DNA from: an uncultured Bacteriovoracaceae bacterium
GTDB lineage: Bacteria; Bdellovibrionota; Bacteriovoracia; Bacteriovoracales; Bacteriovoracaceae
Length of the DNA stretch: 64,000 nucleotides
Reading direction: 5' to 3'
Assembly (NCBI GenBank): GCA_937931205.1
Contig: CALHBF010000001.1
Location: 186,001-250,000 of the forward strand
The notes under the pieces were generated by a model. The model worked only from the letters and a program-made list of their open reading frames with translations, was not told where the DNA came from and did no database searches. The translations under genes were made by a program, and so were the position numbers. Shown in pieces: positions 50,601 through 58,669 of this stretch; position 1 is the stretch's first letter; each line of letters begins with the position of its first letter.

Positions 50601-50740
50601 AAAAACCTCCAAGTACGGGAATATTTAATTGACTGTATTATAGTTCAAACAATTCCCTTTAACACTCAATTTATTCGCCTTCCCTAGACAAAATAACACT
50701 CCAGAAGCATAGTATTATAAAACAGTCTTAGGAGATTATC

Positions 50741-51310
50741 GTGCGCAACGAGCAAGGCCCAAAAACAGGCCAAGGAAATAATAGAAGACGTAGAAGACCT
50801 TTTAATCGAAATCAAGGTCAGGGAAAACCGCAGGCAAATCAAGAGGCACGTCCTCAAGGTCCGAACAGTGGTGCTCCTAGAAGACGTTCTGGACGAGTTT
50901 TAACAGCGAACCAAGTACTTGTTAAATATGACAATCTTCTTGAGCAGCATCTTATTATGAGAAGAAAATACTACGATTATTTCAATCGTGTTGATGATCG
51001 ACAGCTCAAAAAACTTGAAAAGAACTTCTTTGCCAGTATTGAACATTTACGCCGTTTTGAGGCAGGACTTGAAACATGGCAAAGAGAGGCCCTGGAAAAA
51101 AGAAGAACCGAGCGCTACGGGCTTGATCTGACTTATTCCACCAATCATGAATTAGACCCTGCTGCTGGCAATGTGGAAATTTCAGACGAAGAAATCGAAG
51201 ATCCTCATTTTAAAGAGTCTCAAGCCGAGGCATTTGATGAGTATAAGGATGATACTGAGGAGTCTGAGGGTACTTTCGAAGATTACTTAAAACTCAAGGG
51301 TCTAGCTTAA
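50741..51310 (+). CDS. Basic/acidic protein of unknown function, possibly RNA-binding
   Basis: 189 residues with a GTG start preceded by TTAGGAG. The first 55 residues are extremely arginine-, glutamine- and glycine-rich (GNNRRRRRPFNRNQGQGK), like disordered RNA-binding tails. Residues about 60-125 look helical (VLVKYDNLLEQHLIMRRKYYDYF). The last 50 are acidic. It recalls DUF4167 in layout only. No catalytic motif. It has a divergent promoter region with mdh and a hairpin at its stop. Confidence 0.7.
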   Translation: MRNEQGPKTGQGNNRRRRRPFNRNQGQGKPQANQEARPQGPNSGAPRRRSGRVLTANQVLVKYDNLLEQHLIMRRKYYDYFNRVDDRQLKKLEKNFFASIEHLRRFEAGLETWQREALEKRRTERYGLDLTYSTNHELDPAAGNVEISDEEIEDPHFKESQAEAFDEYKDDTEESEGTFEDYLKLKGLA

Positions 51311-51320
51311 ACTAGACCCT
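51297..51320 (+). terminator. Hairpin overlapping the stop codon of the basic/acidic protein gene
   Basis: AGGGTCTAG and CTAGACCCT form a 9-bp stem around CTTAAA, which contains the TAA stop. The tail CTCTTGATCT is only partly T-rich, so the terminator call is moderate. Confidence 0.5.
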
Positions 51321-51338
51321 CTCTTGATCTGACACTTA

Positions 51339-51668
51339 TTAAGCGTCAGTTCCTGTTAAATCAACATCAAAATCAGTGTCCATAGCAACACTGCCCTTAG
51401 CAGGCTTAATGTTGTAGAGATAGTTATTTAACGTCTCTTCCTGGTCTTTAAGGATAGCTCCTTTAAGCTCTTCTGGAGAGATATCTAAAACTTCAGAAAC
51501 TCGACGAAGCATTTTAAGTGGAATATTACAAAGTGCACGTTCAACGTTTGAGATGAACTGACCATTTTTATAACCAAGCAAGTGCGATAGTTCTGATTGA
51601 GAATAACCTTTTGGATGATTCATTCTTTTAGTACGAATAAGTTGAGCAATGTTCTTAAAGCAACGCAT
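51339..51668 (-). CDS. XRE-family helix-turn-helix regulator
   Basis: 109 residues from the ATG at 51668 (MRCFKNIAQLIRTKRM), chosen because CGGAGAATAC precedes it; the track's 51713 start lacks a ribosome site. YSQSELSHLLGYKNGQFISNVERALCNIPLKMLRRVSEVL is a full HTH_3 domain, though each quoted part is read as two helices around the turn. The C-terminal 40 residues are acidic. It is divergent from xthA across a region packed with dyads, which suggests it controls itself and perhaps its neighbour. Confidence 0.85.
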   Translation of the reverse strand: MRCFKNIAQLIRTKRMNHPKGYSQSELSHLLGYKNGQFISNVERALCNIPLKMLRRVSEVLDISPEELKGAILKDQEETLNNYLYNIKPAKGSVAMDTDFDVDLTGTDA

Positions 51669-51718
51669 GTATTCTCCGATCTGGGTTGTGACGAGATTGA
51701 AAATAATATTCATTTTTT

Positions 51719-51769
51719 TTAGAATGTCATTCTAACATTAAAAAAAATTTATGTTAGATAATAACTAAC
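51719..51769. promoter_or_regulatory. Cluster of operator-like dyads between the XRE gene and xthA
   Basis: TTAGAATG-T-CATTCTAA (51719-51735) is a perfect palindrome. CTAACAT (51732-51738) pairs with ATGTTAG (51751-51757) across 12 bases, and GTTAG (51753-51757) with CTAAC (51765-51769) across seven. GTTA/TAAC half-sites thus recur through the region, as expected for binding by a dimeric HTH regulator. Confidence 0.55.
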
Positions 51770-51801
51770 AAACAGGTTAATTCTATCTAGGAAAAAATTT
51801 T

Positions 51802-52563
51802 ATGAAGCTAATTTCGTGGAACGTCAACGGTATCAGGGCCGTTATGAACAAGGGATTTCTCGAGTGGTACAGTTCAGAACTACCAGAAATCCTATGCCTA
51901 CAAGAGACCAAGGCCCAATTTGATCAATTTCCTAAGGAGATTTTGGAGCTCACCTCCACTGTGGAATATTCCTCCGCGATAAAAAAGGGCTACTCAGGAG
52001 TTGCTACTTTTTTTTCAGAAAAACCCCTTGACACAAAAAAAATGGGCAACGAGGAGTTTGACAGTGAAGGACGTGTGCTCATTCATGAGCTTGAGCATTT
52101 CTTCCTCGTAAACTGCTACTTTCCAAATTCAAGCAGAGATCATAAACGACTCGGTTATAAAATTGATTTTAATAAGGCGATCTTAAAAAAAATCAACGAA
52201 CTTGAAAAAAAGAAACCAGTTGTTATCACAGGTGACTTCAATGTTGCTCATAGAGAAATTGATCTTGCAAACCCGAAGACAAATATTAAAACAGCAGGAT
52301 TTCTTCCAGAAGAAAGAGAGTGGTTTTCTGAGCTATTAGAGAATGGCTGGGTGGATATTTTCAGAAAAAGAAATCCGCAGCTTGAAGGAGCCTATACTTG
52401 GTGGAGTGTAATGAATCCAAGTGTGCGTGAAAGGAATATTGGTTGGAGAATTGATTATTTTGTTATCAGTCCAAAACTGGAAGCTCATGTAAAAAGAGCA
52501 GAGATCCTTCACACTATTCGTGGTTCAGATCACTGCCCTATTCTACTTGAACTAGATTTTTAA
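51802..52563 (+). CDS. xthA: Exodeoxyribonuclease III
   Basis: 253 residues. MKLISWNVNGIRAVMNKGF, LCLQETKA (metal-binding glutamate), YSGVATF, GDFNVAH, and the final GSDHCPILLEL (catalytic histidine pair) give the full EEP nuclease motif set. It is an AP endonuclease and 3'-5' exonuclease in base-excision repair. TAGGAAAAA is the ribosome site. It is divergent from the XRE regulator and ends next to the convergent deaminase-like gene with no hairpin between. Confidence 0.94.
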   Translation: MKLISWNVNGIRAVMNKGFLEWYSSELPEILCLQETKAQFDQFPKEILELTSTVEYSSAIKKGYSGVATFFSEKPLDTKKMGNEEFDSEGRVLIHELEHFFLVNCYFPNSSRDHKRLGYKIDFNKAILKKINELEKKKPVVITGDFNVAHREIDLANPKTNIKTAGFLPEEREWFSELLENGWVDIFRKRNPQLEGAYTWWSVMNPSVRERNIGWRIDYFVISPKLEAHVKRAEILHTIRGSDHCPILLELDF

Positions 52564-52564
52564 A

Positions 52565-53881
52565 TTATTTCTTTGAGAAGAGAAGTTTACCATCAAGATA
52601 AACATGGCTCACCATTTTATCGTAATCTTCTCTTTTCTTTTTATGAGTGTTTACGACTTTCTCAAGCATAAGCTCAGCATTCTTTGCTGCTTCACCTTTA
52701 AATGGAACAACAATAAAGTTTGCTGATTTCCCTGGAGAAATGTTTCCTGTCTTTTTATCAAGGCCAAGAATTTCTGCTCCTGCAAGAGTTGAACGGTAAA
52801 GACCTTTCGTATGAGTTGCCCCTGTCACTTTTTTCTTGGCGTTCTGATCAACGAAACTTCTGATCACATCAAACATTGATAGAATCGGTCCGCCTCCGAT
52901 ATCACTTCCTAGTGCCCAGCGAACTTTTGCTTTTTCAGTTTTCTTGAAATCAAAAAGTCCTGAACCTAATCCACGCTCTTTAATGGGAGCATTAGATGTT
53001 GGACAGTGGATCACTGACGTTTTCGTTTTAGAAAGCGTTTTTAGCTCTTTATCTGAGAGGTAAATCCCATGCCCCATTAATGATCTCTCACCTAGCATTC
53101 CTGATCTCTCGTAAATATCGGTATAAGTTTTTACATCTTCAAAACCAGGGATATTTTTATAAATACTTAAAACGAATTCGATTTCGTTCGGAGTTTCAGA
53201 AAGATGGGTTTGCTTAAAGCACTTCGCTTTATCGGCCATTTTAGCACCCTTGCTCATCACTTCTGGAGTTGTTGTGATCGCAAAACGTGGAGTAAAGGCG
53301 TGTTTTGTTTTAAATTTCTGAATAAGTCTCTTCGTGATTTCCAGAGATTCCGTTTCCGTTTGAGTTAGCTTCTTAGGCGAATACATATTCATCAGAACGT
53401 TGCCAATAACAAAGTGACCTTGCACATTATCAATAGCTGCCTCTACTGCATGCTCATGAATAGAAGAATAACAAGCTCCACCGATAGTTCCTGTCGTAGT
53501 TAAACGCGCAAAGAATTCTTTCGCTCTCTTCTTAGCGTAAGTTTTATTGGCAAATTTTGTTTCTGTTGGGAAAGTATAATTTTCAAGCCACGTCAGGAGA
53601 TTATCTTTTGGCATTTCGCGCACATCATCTTGAACCCAGTGAAAGTGCATATCAAAAAAGCCTGGCATAATGATGGCATCTTCAAAGTGAGTCGTATTCT
53701 CATCACTCATGAAGTCTTCATACTTATCTAGCCCTTTGCCCAACTGCAGAAGGTCTTTAATCACGACACCTTTTTTCTTCTCTTCAACAACCAATAGGCC
53801 TGGATTGAAGTATTCACATTTTTTATCATTGATAGGATTCAGGATAGTAGCTACATAGAATCTTAAATTTTGCTTTGACAT
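52565..53881 (-). CDS. Amidohydrolase, guanine-deaminase-like
   Basis: 438 residues. PGFFDMHFHWVQ gives the HxH metal pair; QTHLSETPNEI, GHGIYLSDKEL, HCPTSNAPI and LGSDIGGG supply the remaining metal and catalytic positions of the ATZ/TRZ-like amidohydrolase group. The order and LTWLENYTFPTE resemble guanine deaminase, which turns guanine into xanthine. Salvage of prey-derived purines would make sense, but substrate is inferred. AAGGACAG precedes the start. Its stop is one base from the convergent xthA stop. Confidence 0.85.
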   Translation of the reverse strand: MSKQNLRFYVATILNPINDKKCEYFNPGLLVVEEKKKGVVIKDLLQLGKGLDKYEDFMSDENTTHFEDAIIMPGFFDMHFHWVQDDVREMPKDNLLTWLENYTFPTETKFANKTYAKKRAKEFFARLTTTGTIGGACYSSIHEHAVEAAIDNVQGHFVIGNVLMNMYSPKKLTQTETESLEITKRLIQKFKTKHAFTPRFAITTTPEVMSKGAKMADKAKCFKQTHLSETPNEIEFVLSIYKNIPGFEDVKTYTDIYERSGMLGERSLMGHGIYLSDKELKTLSKTKTSVIHCPTSNAPIKERGLGSGLFDFKKTEKAKVRWALGSDIGGGPILSMFDVIRSFVDQNAKKKVTGATHTKGLYRSTLAGAEILGLDKKTGNISPGKSANFIVVPFKGEAAKNAELMLEKVVNTHKKKREDYDKMVSHVYLDGKLLFSKK

Positions 53882-53936
53882 AGTAATTCTGTCCTTTTTA
53901 CTGGCCCTGCTATTCTTATTTTTTTAATCTTAGTTT

Positions 53937-55247
53937 ATGAGAAACCAATCTATACTGAAATTAATGCTCTTTGTCTCGATTCTTCTTAAGGTTTCTATCC
54001 TAGGGGCCAAAACATTAGACTATAATGTTCACCAATTAAATTATCTTGATATCAATTCGGCCATCACTCCCGCCACCTTGGAATATTTACAGACTAACCT
54101 CAAGCAGATCCCCCAAAAAGGCCTGATTGTTATTCGTCTCAATACCCCAGGAGGGCTGGTCACAACCACCAAAGAAATTATCAGTGTTCTCAATGGGCAT
54201 GATGCTCCCAAAGTAATCTGGGTTACTCCTTCAGGAGCAAGTGCGGCCAGTGCTGGTGCTATTATCAGCTCTGCTGCGGACTTTATTGTTATGACCCCTG
54301 GAACAACTATTGGTGCGGCAACTCCGGTTGGCATCAACGAGGATATGAAAGAGTCAGATGGAAAAAACAAGGTCCTCAATGATCTGGTTGCTCTCATCGA
54401 AGGACTTTCAGAATTAAGAAAACGAGATGCGGCACCTTTCCGAGATATGATTCGCACAGCGAAATCATTCAGCAATGTTGATGCTCAAAAAAAAGGTATC
54501 AGTATCGGTGATGCTCAAACGACTCAAGAATTGATTGATCTTCTTCAAGGGAGAATTTTTCACCGTAAAGATAGTTCGTATCAATTAAGTTTCTCACCAA
54601 ATCTCGATTACAAACAGCATGAGCAAACTTTAGGACAAGAGATTTTGAGTCTCCTAGCTCAACCACAATTGGCCTACATTCTTTTTTTAGTAGGTGCAGC
54701 CCTTATTTACTTTGAACTACAGGCCCCAGGTGGTTTTATTGCGGGAGGATTGGGCGCTATCAGTCTTCTGATCGCTGCTATTTCTTTTCAAGTCCTGCCA
54801 CTAAATTGGGGAGCACTCTTGTTGGTGATCCTTGGTCTCATACTCTTTGTTCTGGAGATCTATATTACAAGCTACGGGCTACTCACTATAGGCGCAATTG
54901 CCGCTTTAACACTTGGTTCACTTTTCTTATTCCAACCTGAGAATGCTCTTATAGTTCCTCCCATGAACATCATACTGTCGACCCTTGCTAGTGTTATCGT
55001 CGTGATGGTCGGCTTTTCACTCTTTCTTTTTAAAACTCGAAGAAAAGGCAAAGAGAATTTCTTTTCCCCTCTTCATAAAGAAGGGGTCGTTATTGACGTG
55101 ACTTCACAATTTATTCAAGTCAAAGTGGAAGGACAAATCTGGAGAGCAATTAGTGACGATACTCTTCTGATCAATGACCTCATCACGGTAACTCATGTTG
55201 ATAATGAAAAACTTCAATTAACCATAGAAAAAATCTCAAGGAGCTGA
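53937..55247 (+). CDS. NfeD-family membrane serine protease
   Basis: 436 residues, the long NfeD form. A signal/anchor (residues 1-24), then a ClpP-like domain with LNTPGGLV and [14 protein letters not shown] (nucleophile serine region), then four or five membrane segments (residues about 240-365) and a C-terminal OB-like NfeD domain. Such proteins cut or regulate stomatin-like partners, and the next gene encodes one, two bases downstream. No ribosome site precedes the ATG; TAATCT at 53925-53930 would start the RNA at the ATG. Function in membrane quality control is inferred. Confidence 0.9.
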   Translation: MRNQSILKLMLFVSILLKVSILGAKTLDYNVHQLNYLDINSAITPATLEYLQTNLKQIPQKGLIVIRLNTPGGLVTTTKEIISVLNGHDAPKVIWVTPSGASAASAGAIISSAADFIVMTPGTTIGAATPVGINEDMKESDGKNKVLNDLVALIEGLSELRKRDAAPFRDMIRTAKSFSNVDAQKKGISIGDAQTTQELIDLLQGRIFHRKDSSYQLSFSPNLDYKQHEQTLGQEILSLLAQPQLAYILFLVGAALIYFELQAPGGFIAGGLGAISLLIAAISFQVLPLNWGALLLVILGLILFVLEIYITSYGLLTIGAIAALTLGSLFLFQPENALIVPPMNIILSTLASVIVVMVGFSLFLFKTRRKGKENFFSPLHKEGVVIDVTSQFIQVKVEGQIWRAISDDTLLINDLITVTHVDNEKLQLTIEKISRS

Positions 55248-55249
55248 TT

Positions 55250-55987
55250 ATGGCATTAACGTTTCTCCCTTTTATCGTCATCATTGCGATGATCTTATTC
55301 AGTGCTGTTAAAATTCTTAATGAATACGAACGTGGTGTCGTTTTCCGCTTAGGAAAATTTACAGATGTTCGTGGTCCAGGACTTATTCTTCTTATTCCAG
55401 GACTTGAGAAGATGGCCAAAATCGATCTTCGTCTCATTACTATGGATGTGCCTTCTCAAGATATTATCTCAAAAGATAACGTGACACTTAAAGTGAATGG
55501 AGTTGTATACTTTAAAGTAAGCAATCCAGAGAGAGCCATTATATCTGTAGAGAACTACTATCACGCAACAGCTCAAATTGCTCAAACAACACTTCGTTCT
55601 GTTATCGGACAATATGAGCTTGATGAGATTCTTGCACAAAGAGATAGAATCAATGCCCGCCTTCAAGAGATTCTTGATGAGTTAACTGAGCCATGGGGAG
55701 TAAAAATAACAAACGTGGAAGTAAAAGCGATTGATCTTCCAAGCGAAATGCAAAGAGCGATGGCCAAGCAGGCCGAGGCAGAAAGAGAAAAAAGAGCAAA
55801 AATCATTTCTGCTCAAGGAGAATTTGAAGCGGCCCAAAAACTTTCTGAAGCTGCGAAAGTTCTATCAAGTGAAAAAGATGCGATTACGCTTAGATTTTTA
55901 GAAACAATGAGAGAGATGTCTGGAAATGGAAATTCGACGACGTTCCTTCCTATTCCTGTTGATTTTTTAAATAAATTCATCAAATAA
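55250..55987 (+). CDS. Slipin/stomatin-like SPFH protein
   Basis: 245 residues. One N-terminal membrane segment (residues 3-20) is followed by [20 protein letters not shown] and [19 protein letters not shown], the SPFH/PHB domain start, then [14 protein letters not shown] and a helical [15 protein letters not shown] coiled region. It forms ring-like membrane scaffolds. The partnership with NfeD is conserved across bacteria and archaea. AAGGAG is the ribosome site inside the previous gene's end. A strong terminator follows. Confidence 0.93.
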   Translation: MALTFLPFIVIIAMILFSAVKILNEYERGVVFRLGKFTDVRGPGLILLIPGLEKMAKIDLRLITMDVPSQDIISKDNVTLKVNGVVYFKVSNPERAIISVENYYHATAQIAQTTLRSVIGQYELDEILAQRDRINARLQEILDELTEPWGVKITNVEVKAIDLPSEMQRAMAKQAEAEREKRAKIISAQGEFEAAQKLSEAAKVLSSEKDAITLRFLETMREMSGNGNSTTFLPIPVDFLNKFIK

Positions 55988-56014
55988 AAAAAGGGGCCTT
56001 AGAGGCCCCTTTTT
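55988..56014. terminator. Bidirectional terminator after the NfeD/slipin operon
   Basis: AAAAAGGGGCCT and AGGCCCCTTTTT form a 12-bp stem around TAG, giving T-runs on both strands. It serves the slipin gene and the convergent small exported protein gene. Confidence 0.92.
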
Positions 56015-56016
56015 AA

Positions 56017-56253
56017 TTACCATTTTTCGTGGAGCCCATTGACTCGATTTTTTCGTTGAAGTTCTTTTTGATCCATCACCTCTTCACGCTCAATTGAAGC
56101 AGGCTTTCTCATAATATCGCGACTCTTCTCTTGATATCGCTCTTGTTTAACATCTTCACGCACATCCAGCATAAGTTCCTTATTAAACTCTTTTGGCGAC
56201 ACGGCCAGTGCAGTCTGTGAGCAAACAATGAATATGAAGGCTATCTTTTTCAT
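56017..56253 (-). CDS. Small exported charged protein
   Basis: 78 residues. MKKIAFIFIVCSQTALA is a signal peptide. The 60-residue mature part is highly charged and helical (KQERYQEKSRDIMRK), with no cysteine and no known motif. GGGAGG is a strong ribosome site. A sigma-28-like sequence with a 12-base spacer lies upstream. Unknown function; could be a small periplasmic chaperone or structural peptide. Confidence 0.7.
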   Translation of the reverse strand: MKKIAFIFIVCSQTALAVSPKEFNKELMLDVREDVKQERYQEKSRDIMRKPASIEREEVMDQKELQRKNRVNGLHEKW

Positions 56254-56272
56254 GGCCCCCTCCCTGATACTC

Positions 56273-56300
56273 GTATCGGAATATCGAAAGAGGATCTTTA
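56273..56300 (-). promoter_or_regulatory. Sigma-28-like promoter with 12-base spacer
   Basis: Minus strand TAAAGATC-N12-TCCGATAC. Each box matches six of eight FliA consensus positions, but the spacer is one base longer than usual. Transcription would start near 56266, just before the GGGAGG of the small exported protein gene. Confidence 0.4.
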
Positions 56301-56332
56301 GGCCAAAAGATCAGTTTCTTAAGGGTTGATTA

Positions 56333-56683
56333 TTACTCAAGTAGCTTTTCGCGTAACTTTTCCTTCTTATCTTGCTGATCCTTATTAGGATAGGTCATCT
56401 TCCCTTTCTGGTCATAGGGCCCAATCAGATAATTATCTTCAACCTTTTCTTCTTCTTCTTTCTGAATGCTTTGAGCATCACCTGATGGCGTAACTTCTTC
56501 CTGTGCCTCTTTAACATCAAAGTCGGTTGTCAGTTCTTCTTCCTCTTTTTGCATTTCTTCATGTTGATGTTCATCAACTGCTCGATCTATTGTCTCTGGG
56601 GCCTTCAATCCGTCATTTTTCAAATACTCAACAGCGGAACTAGAAAACGGAAGTAAGCAAAGTGAAATAATGAACAATTTCAT
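56333..56683 (-). CDS. Small exported acidic protein
   Basis: 116 residues with a signal peptide (MKLFIISLCLLPFSSSA). The mature protein is glutamate-rich and low in complexity (HEEMQKEEEELTTDF), with a short conserved-looking NYLIGPYDQKGKMTYPN segment near residue 83. It is probably disordered. GGGAGG precedes the ATG; TATAAT about 25 bases further up may be the -10 box. No family recognised. Confidence 0.7.
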   Translation of the reverse strand: MKLFIISLCLLPFSSSAVEYLKNDGLKAPETIDRAVDEHQHEEMQKEEEELTTDFDVKEAQEEVTPSGDAQSIQKEEEEKVEDNYLIGPYDQKGKMTYPNKDQQDKKEKLREKLLE

Positions 56684-56819
56684 AAAAACCTCCCGGTTTT
56701 AATGACTCATTATAAAACGTCCAAAAATAACTCGTCTTTCTTACGGACAAGAATTGATGAAAGATTAATTTAGATAAAAAATGTCAGATGATTAATTGAG
56801 AAGAAAAGTTCACATAAGA

Positions 56820-56851
56820 AACATTGGGAAAGGAAAACCTTTCCCAATGTT
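56820..56851 (-). terminator. Hairpin after typA
   Basis: AACATTGGGAAAGG and CCTTTCCCAATGTT form a perfect 14-bp stem with a four-base loop nine bases past the typA stop. On the minus strand TTTCTTATG follows, a short T-rich tail. Confidence 0.75.
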
Positions 56852-56860
56852 ATGAACGAA

Positions 56861-58669
56861 TTAACGAACGACTGAACGTTTATTAGATGCAAGCTCTTTT
56901 TTACGAATACGAATCGATTGTGGAGTTACTTCAACCCACTCATCATCATCAATCCAATCAAGTGCCCAATCAAGAGTACGAGAAGGAATTGGTGGAAGAA
57001 TGATGTTCTCATCTTTACCAGCTGTACGAACTGAAGTGAGATGTTTTTCACGGCAGCAGTTAACAACAAGGTCATTGGGACGAGTATGCTCGCCGATTAC
57101 TTGACCTTCGTAAGCTTGCTCCCCAGGAAGAACGAATTGTCTACCAGATGAAAGAAGATTGAAGAGTGCGTAAGGAGTAATTTTACCAGCACGGTCAGAA
57201 ATAAGAGCTCCGTTGGTACGTGCAAGCATTTTACCTACGTGTGGCTCATATCCAACGAAGTAAGAAGACATTAGTCCTTGACCCTTAGTATCAGTAAGGA
57301 ATGTAGAACGATATCCAATGAGTCCGCGTGAAGGGACATGGAACTCCATACGAGTACGACCTTCACCGAATGGTTGCATAGCTTGGAGAAGACCTTTACG
57401 GCTTGCCATTTTTTCAGTGATCGCACCTGTTGAATCATCAGGAACATCAAGAACCAGTCTCTCGAATGGCTCCATCATTTGACCATCAATCTCTTTCATA
57501 ATTACTTGCGGACGAGCAATCATCAACTCGTAACCGGCACGACGAATTTCTTCGAATACTACAGCAACTTGAAGCTCTCCACGAGCTTTAAGAATAAATA
57601 CTTTGGGATCTTCAGTTGGTTCATATTTAAGAGATACGTTCTTTCTGATAGCATCAATTAAGAATTCTTCTAGACGACGAGAAGTTAAGTACTCTCCTTC
57701 ACGACCTGATAGAGGTGAAGTAGAAACTGAAACTTGTACTGAAACTGTAGGTGGTTCAACTTCAATTCTCTCTAATTGTTCAGGCTTTGAAGCGTCTGCA
57801 AGAGTATCACCAATATCTCCATTCTCGAAACCAGAGATAATTACGATTTCGCCAGCCTCAGCTGAATCAACAGTGGCCATACCTAACCCTTCATAAATTT
57901 GAAGGGAAGTTACCTTGAATGGTTTCGTTTTATTGTCCTTACCCATCCACATGATTTGCTTTCCGTTGTGGATCACACCTCTTTGAATACGACCTACCAT
58001 GAGAGAACCGAGGTAGTTTGAGTAAGCAAGGTTAGTAACAAGAAGTTGTGAAGGAGCTGCTTTATCAAATTCTGGAGCTTCAAAGTAATCACTTACTAAG
58101 AAATCAAGAAGAGGCTCAAGAGTCCCTTCTCTTCTCGTTTTGTCATTTGATGCATAACCGTTTCTTCCTGAACCATAGAAGAATGGAATATCAAGATCGA
58201 TGTCTTTTCCTGATTGAGAAGCAAGTTCTAATAATAGATCTTCCACTTCACCACGAACCTCATCAATTCGCTCATCTTGACGATCAACTTTATTGATGAA
58301 AACAGCAACTCTTAGACCGCGCTCCATTGCTTTGGAAAGTACGAAACGAGTTTGAGGAAGCGGACCTTCAGAAGAATCTACTAGAAGTACAATACCATCA
58401 ACCATCATTAATGAACGCTCTACTTCACCACCGAAGTCGGCGTGTCCTGGAGTATCCAGAAGGTTAATTTTTGTGCCTTTCCAACGAATAGCACAGTTTT
58501 TGGCCTTAATTGTGATCCCTCTTTCTCTTTCAATATCTCCTGAGTCCATTACACGCTCAGTTATCTGTTCATGCTCTGAAAATAGTCCTGATTGCTTTAA
58601 TAGTGCGTCCACCATTGTGGTTTTACCGTGGTCAACGTGGGCCACGACGGCAATGTTCTTTAAACTCAT
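56861..58669 (-). CDS. typA: Translational GTPase BipA/TypA
   Basis: 602 residues. The G-domain has VAHVDHGKTTMVDALL (G1), RGITIKAKN (G2), LLDTPGHADFGGEV (G3) and INKVDRQDER (G4). The C-terminal part contains GRTRMEFHVPSRGLIGYRSTF and ALFNLLSSGRQFV, as in BipA. It binds ribosomes and aids 50S assembly, notably in cold or stress. Its ATG overlaps the stop of the upstream FAD oxidoreductase gene by four bases, so they form an operon, an unusual pairing. Confidence 0.95.
   Translation of the reverse strand: MSLKNIAVVAHVDHGKTTMVDALLKQSGLFSEHEQITERVMDSGDIERERGITIKAKNCAIRWKGTKINLLDTPGHADFGGEVERSLMMVDGIVLLVDSSEGPLPQTRFVLSKAMERGLRVAVFINKVDRQDERIDEVRGEVEDLLLELASQSGKDIDLDIPFFYGSGRNGYASNDKTRREGTLEPLLDFLVSDYFEAPEFDKAAPSQLLVTNLAYSNYLGSLMVGRIQRGVIHNGKQIMWMGKDNKTKPFKVTSLQIYEGLGMATVDSAEAGEIVIISGFENGDIGDTLADASKPEQLERIEVEPPTVSVQVSVSTSPLSGREGEYLTSRRLEEFLIDAIRKNVSLKYEPTEDPKVFILKARGELQVAVVFEEIRRAGYELMIARPQVIMKEIDGQMMEPFERLVLDVPDDSTGAITEKMASRKGLLQAMQPFGEGRTRMEFHVPSRGLIGYRSTFLTDTKGQGLMSSYFVGYEPHVGKMLARTNGALISDRAGKITPYALFNLLSSGRQFVLPGEQAYEGQVIGEHTRPNDLVVNCCREKHLTSVRTAGKDENIILPPIPSRTLDWALDWIDDDEWVEVTPQSIRIRKKELASNKRSVVR

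Noticed and set aside
50741-51310. DUF4167-type assignment
   Set aside because: Only the arginine/glutamine-rich start and general layout agree; the diagnostic SNGP/RGTA block is missing.
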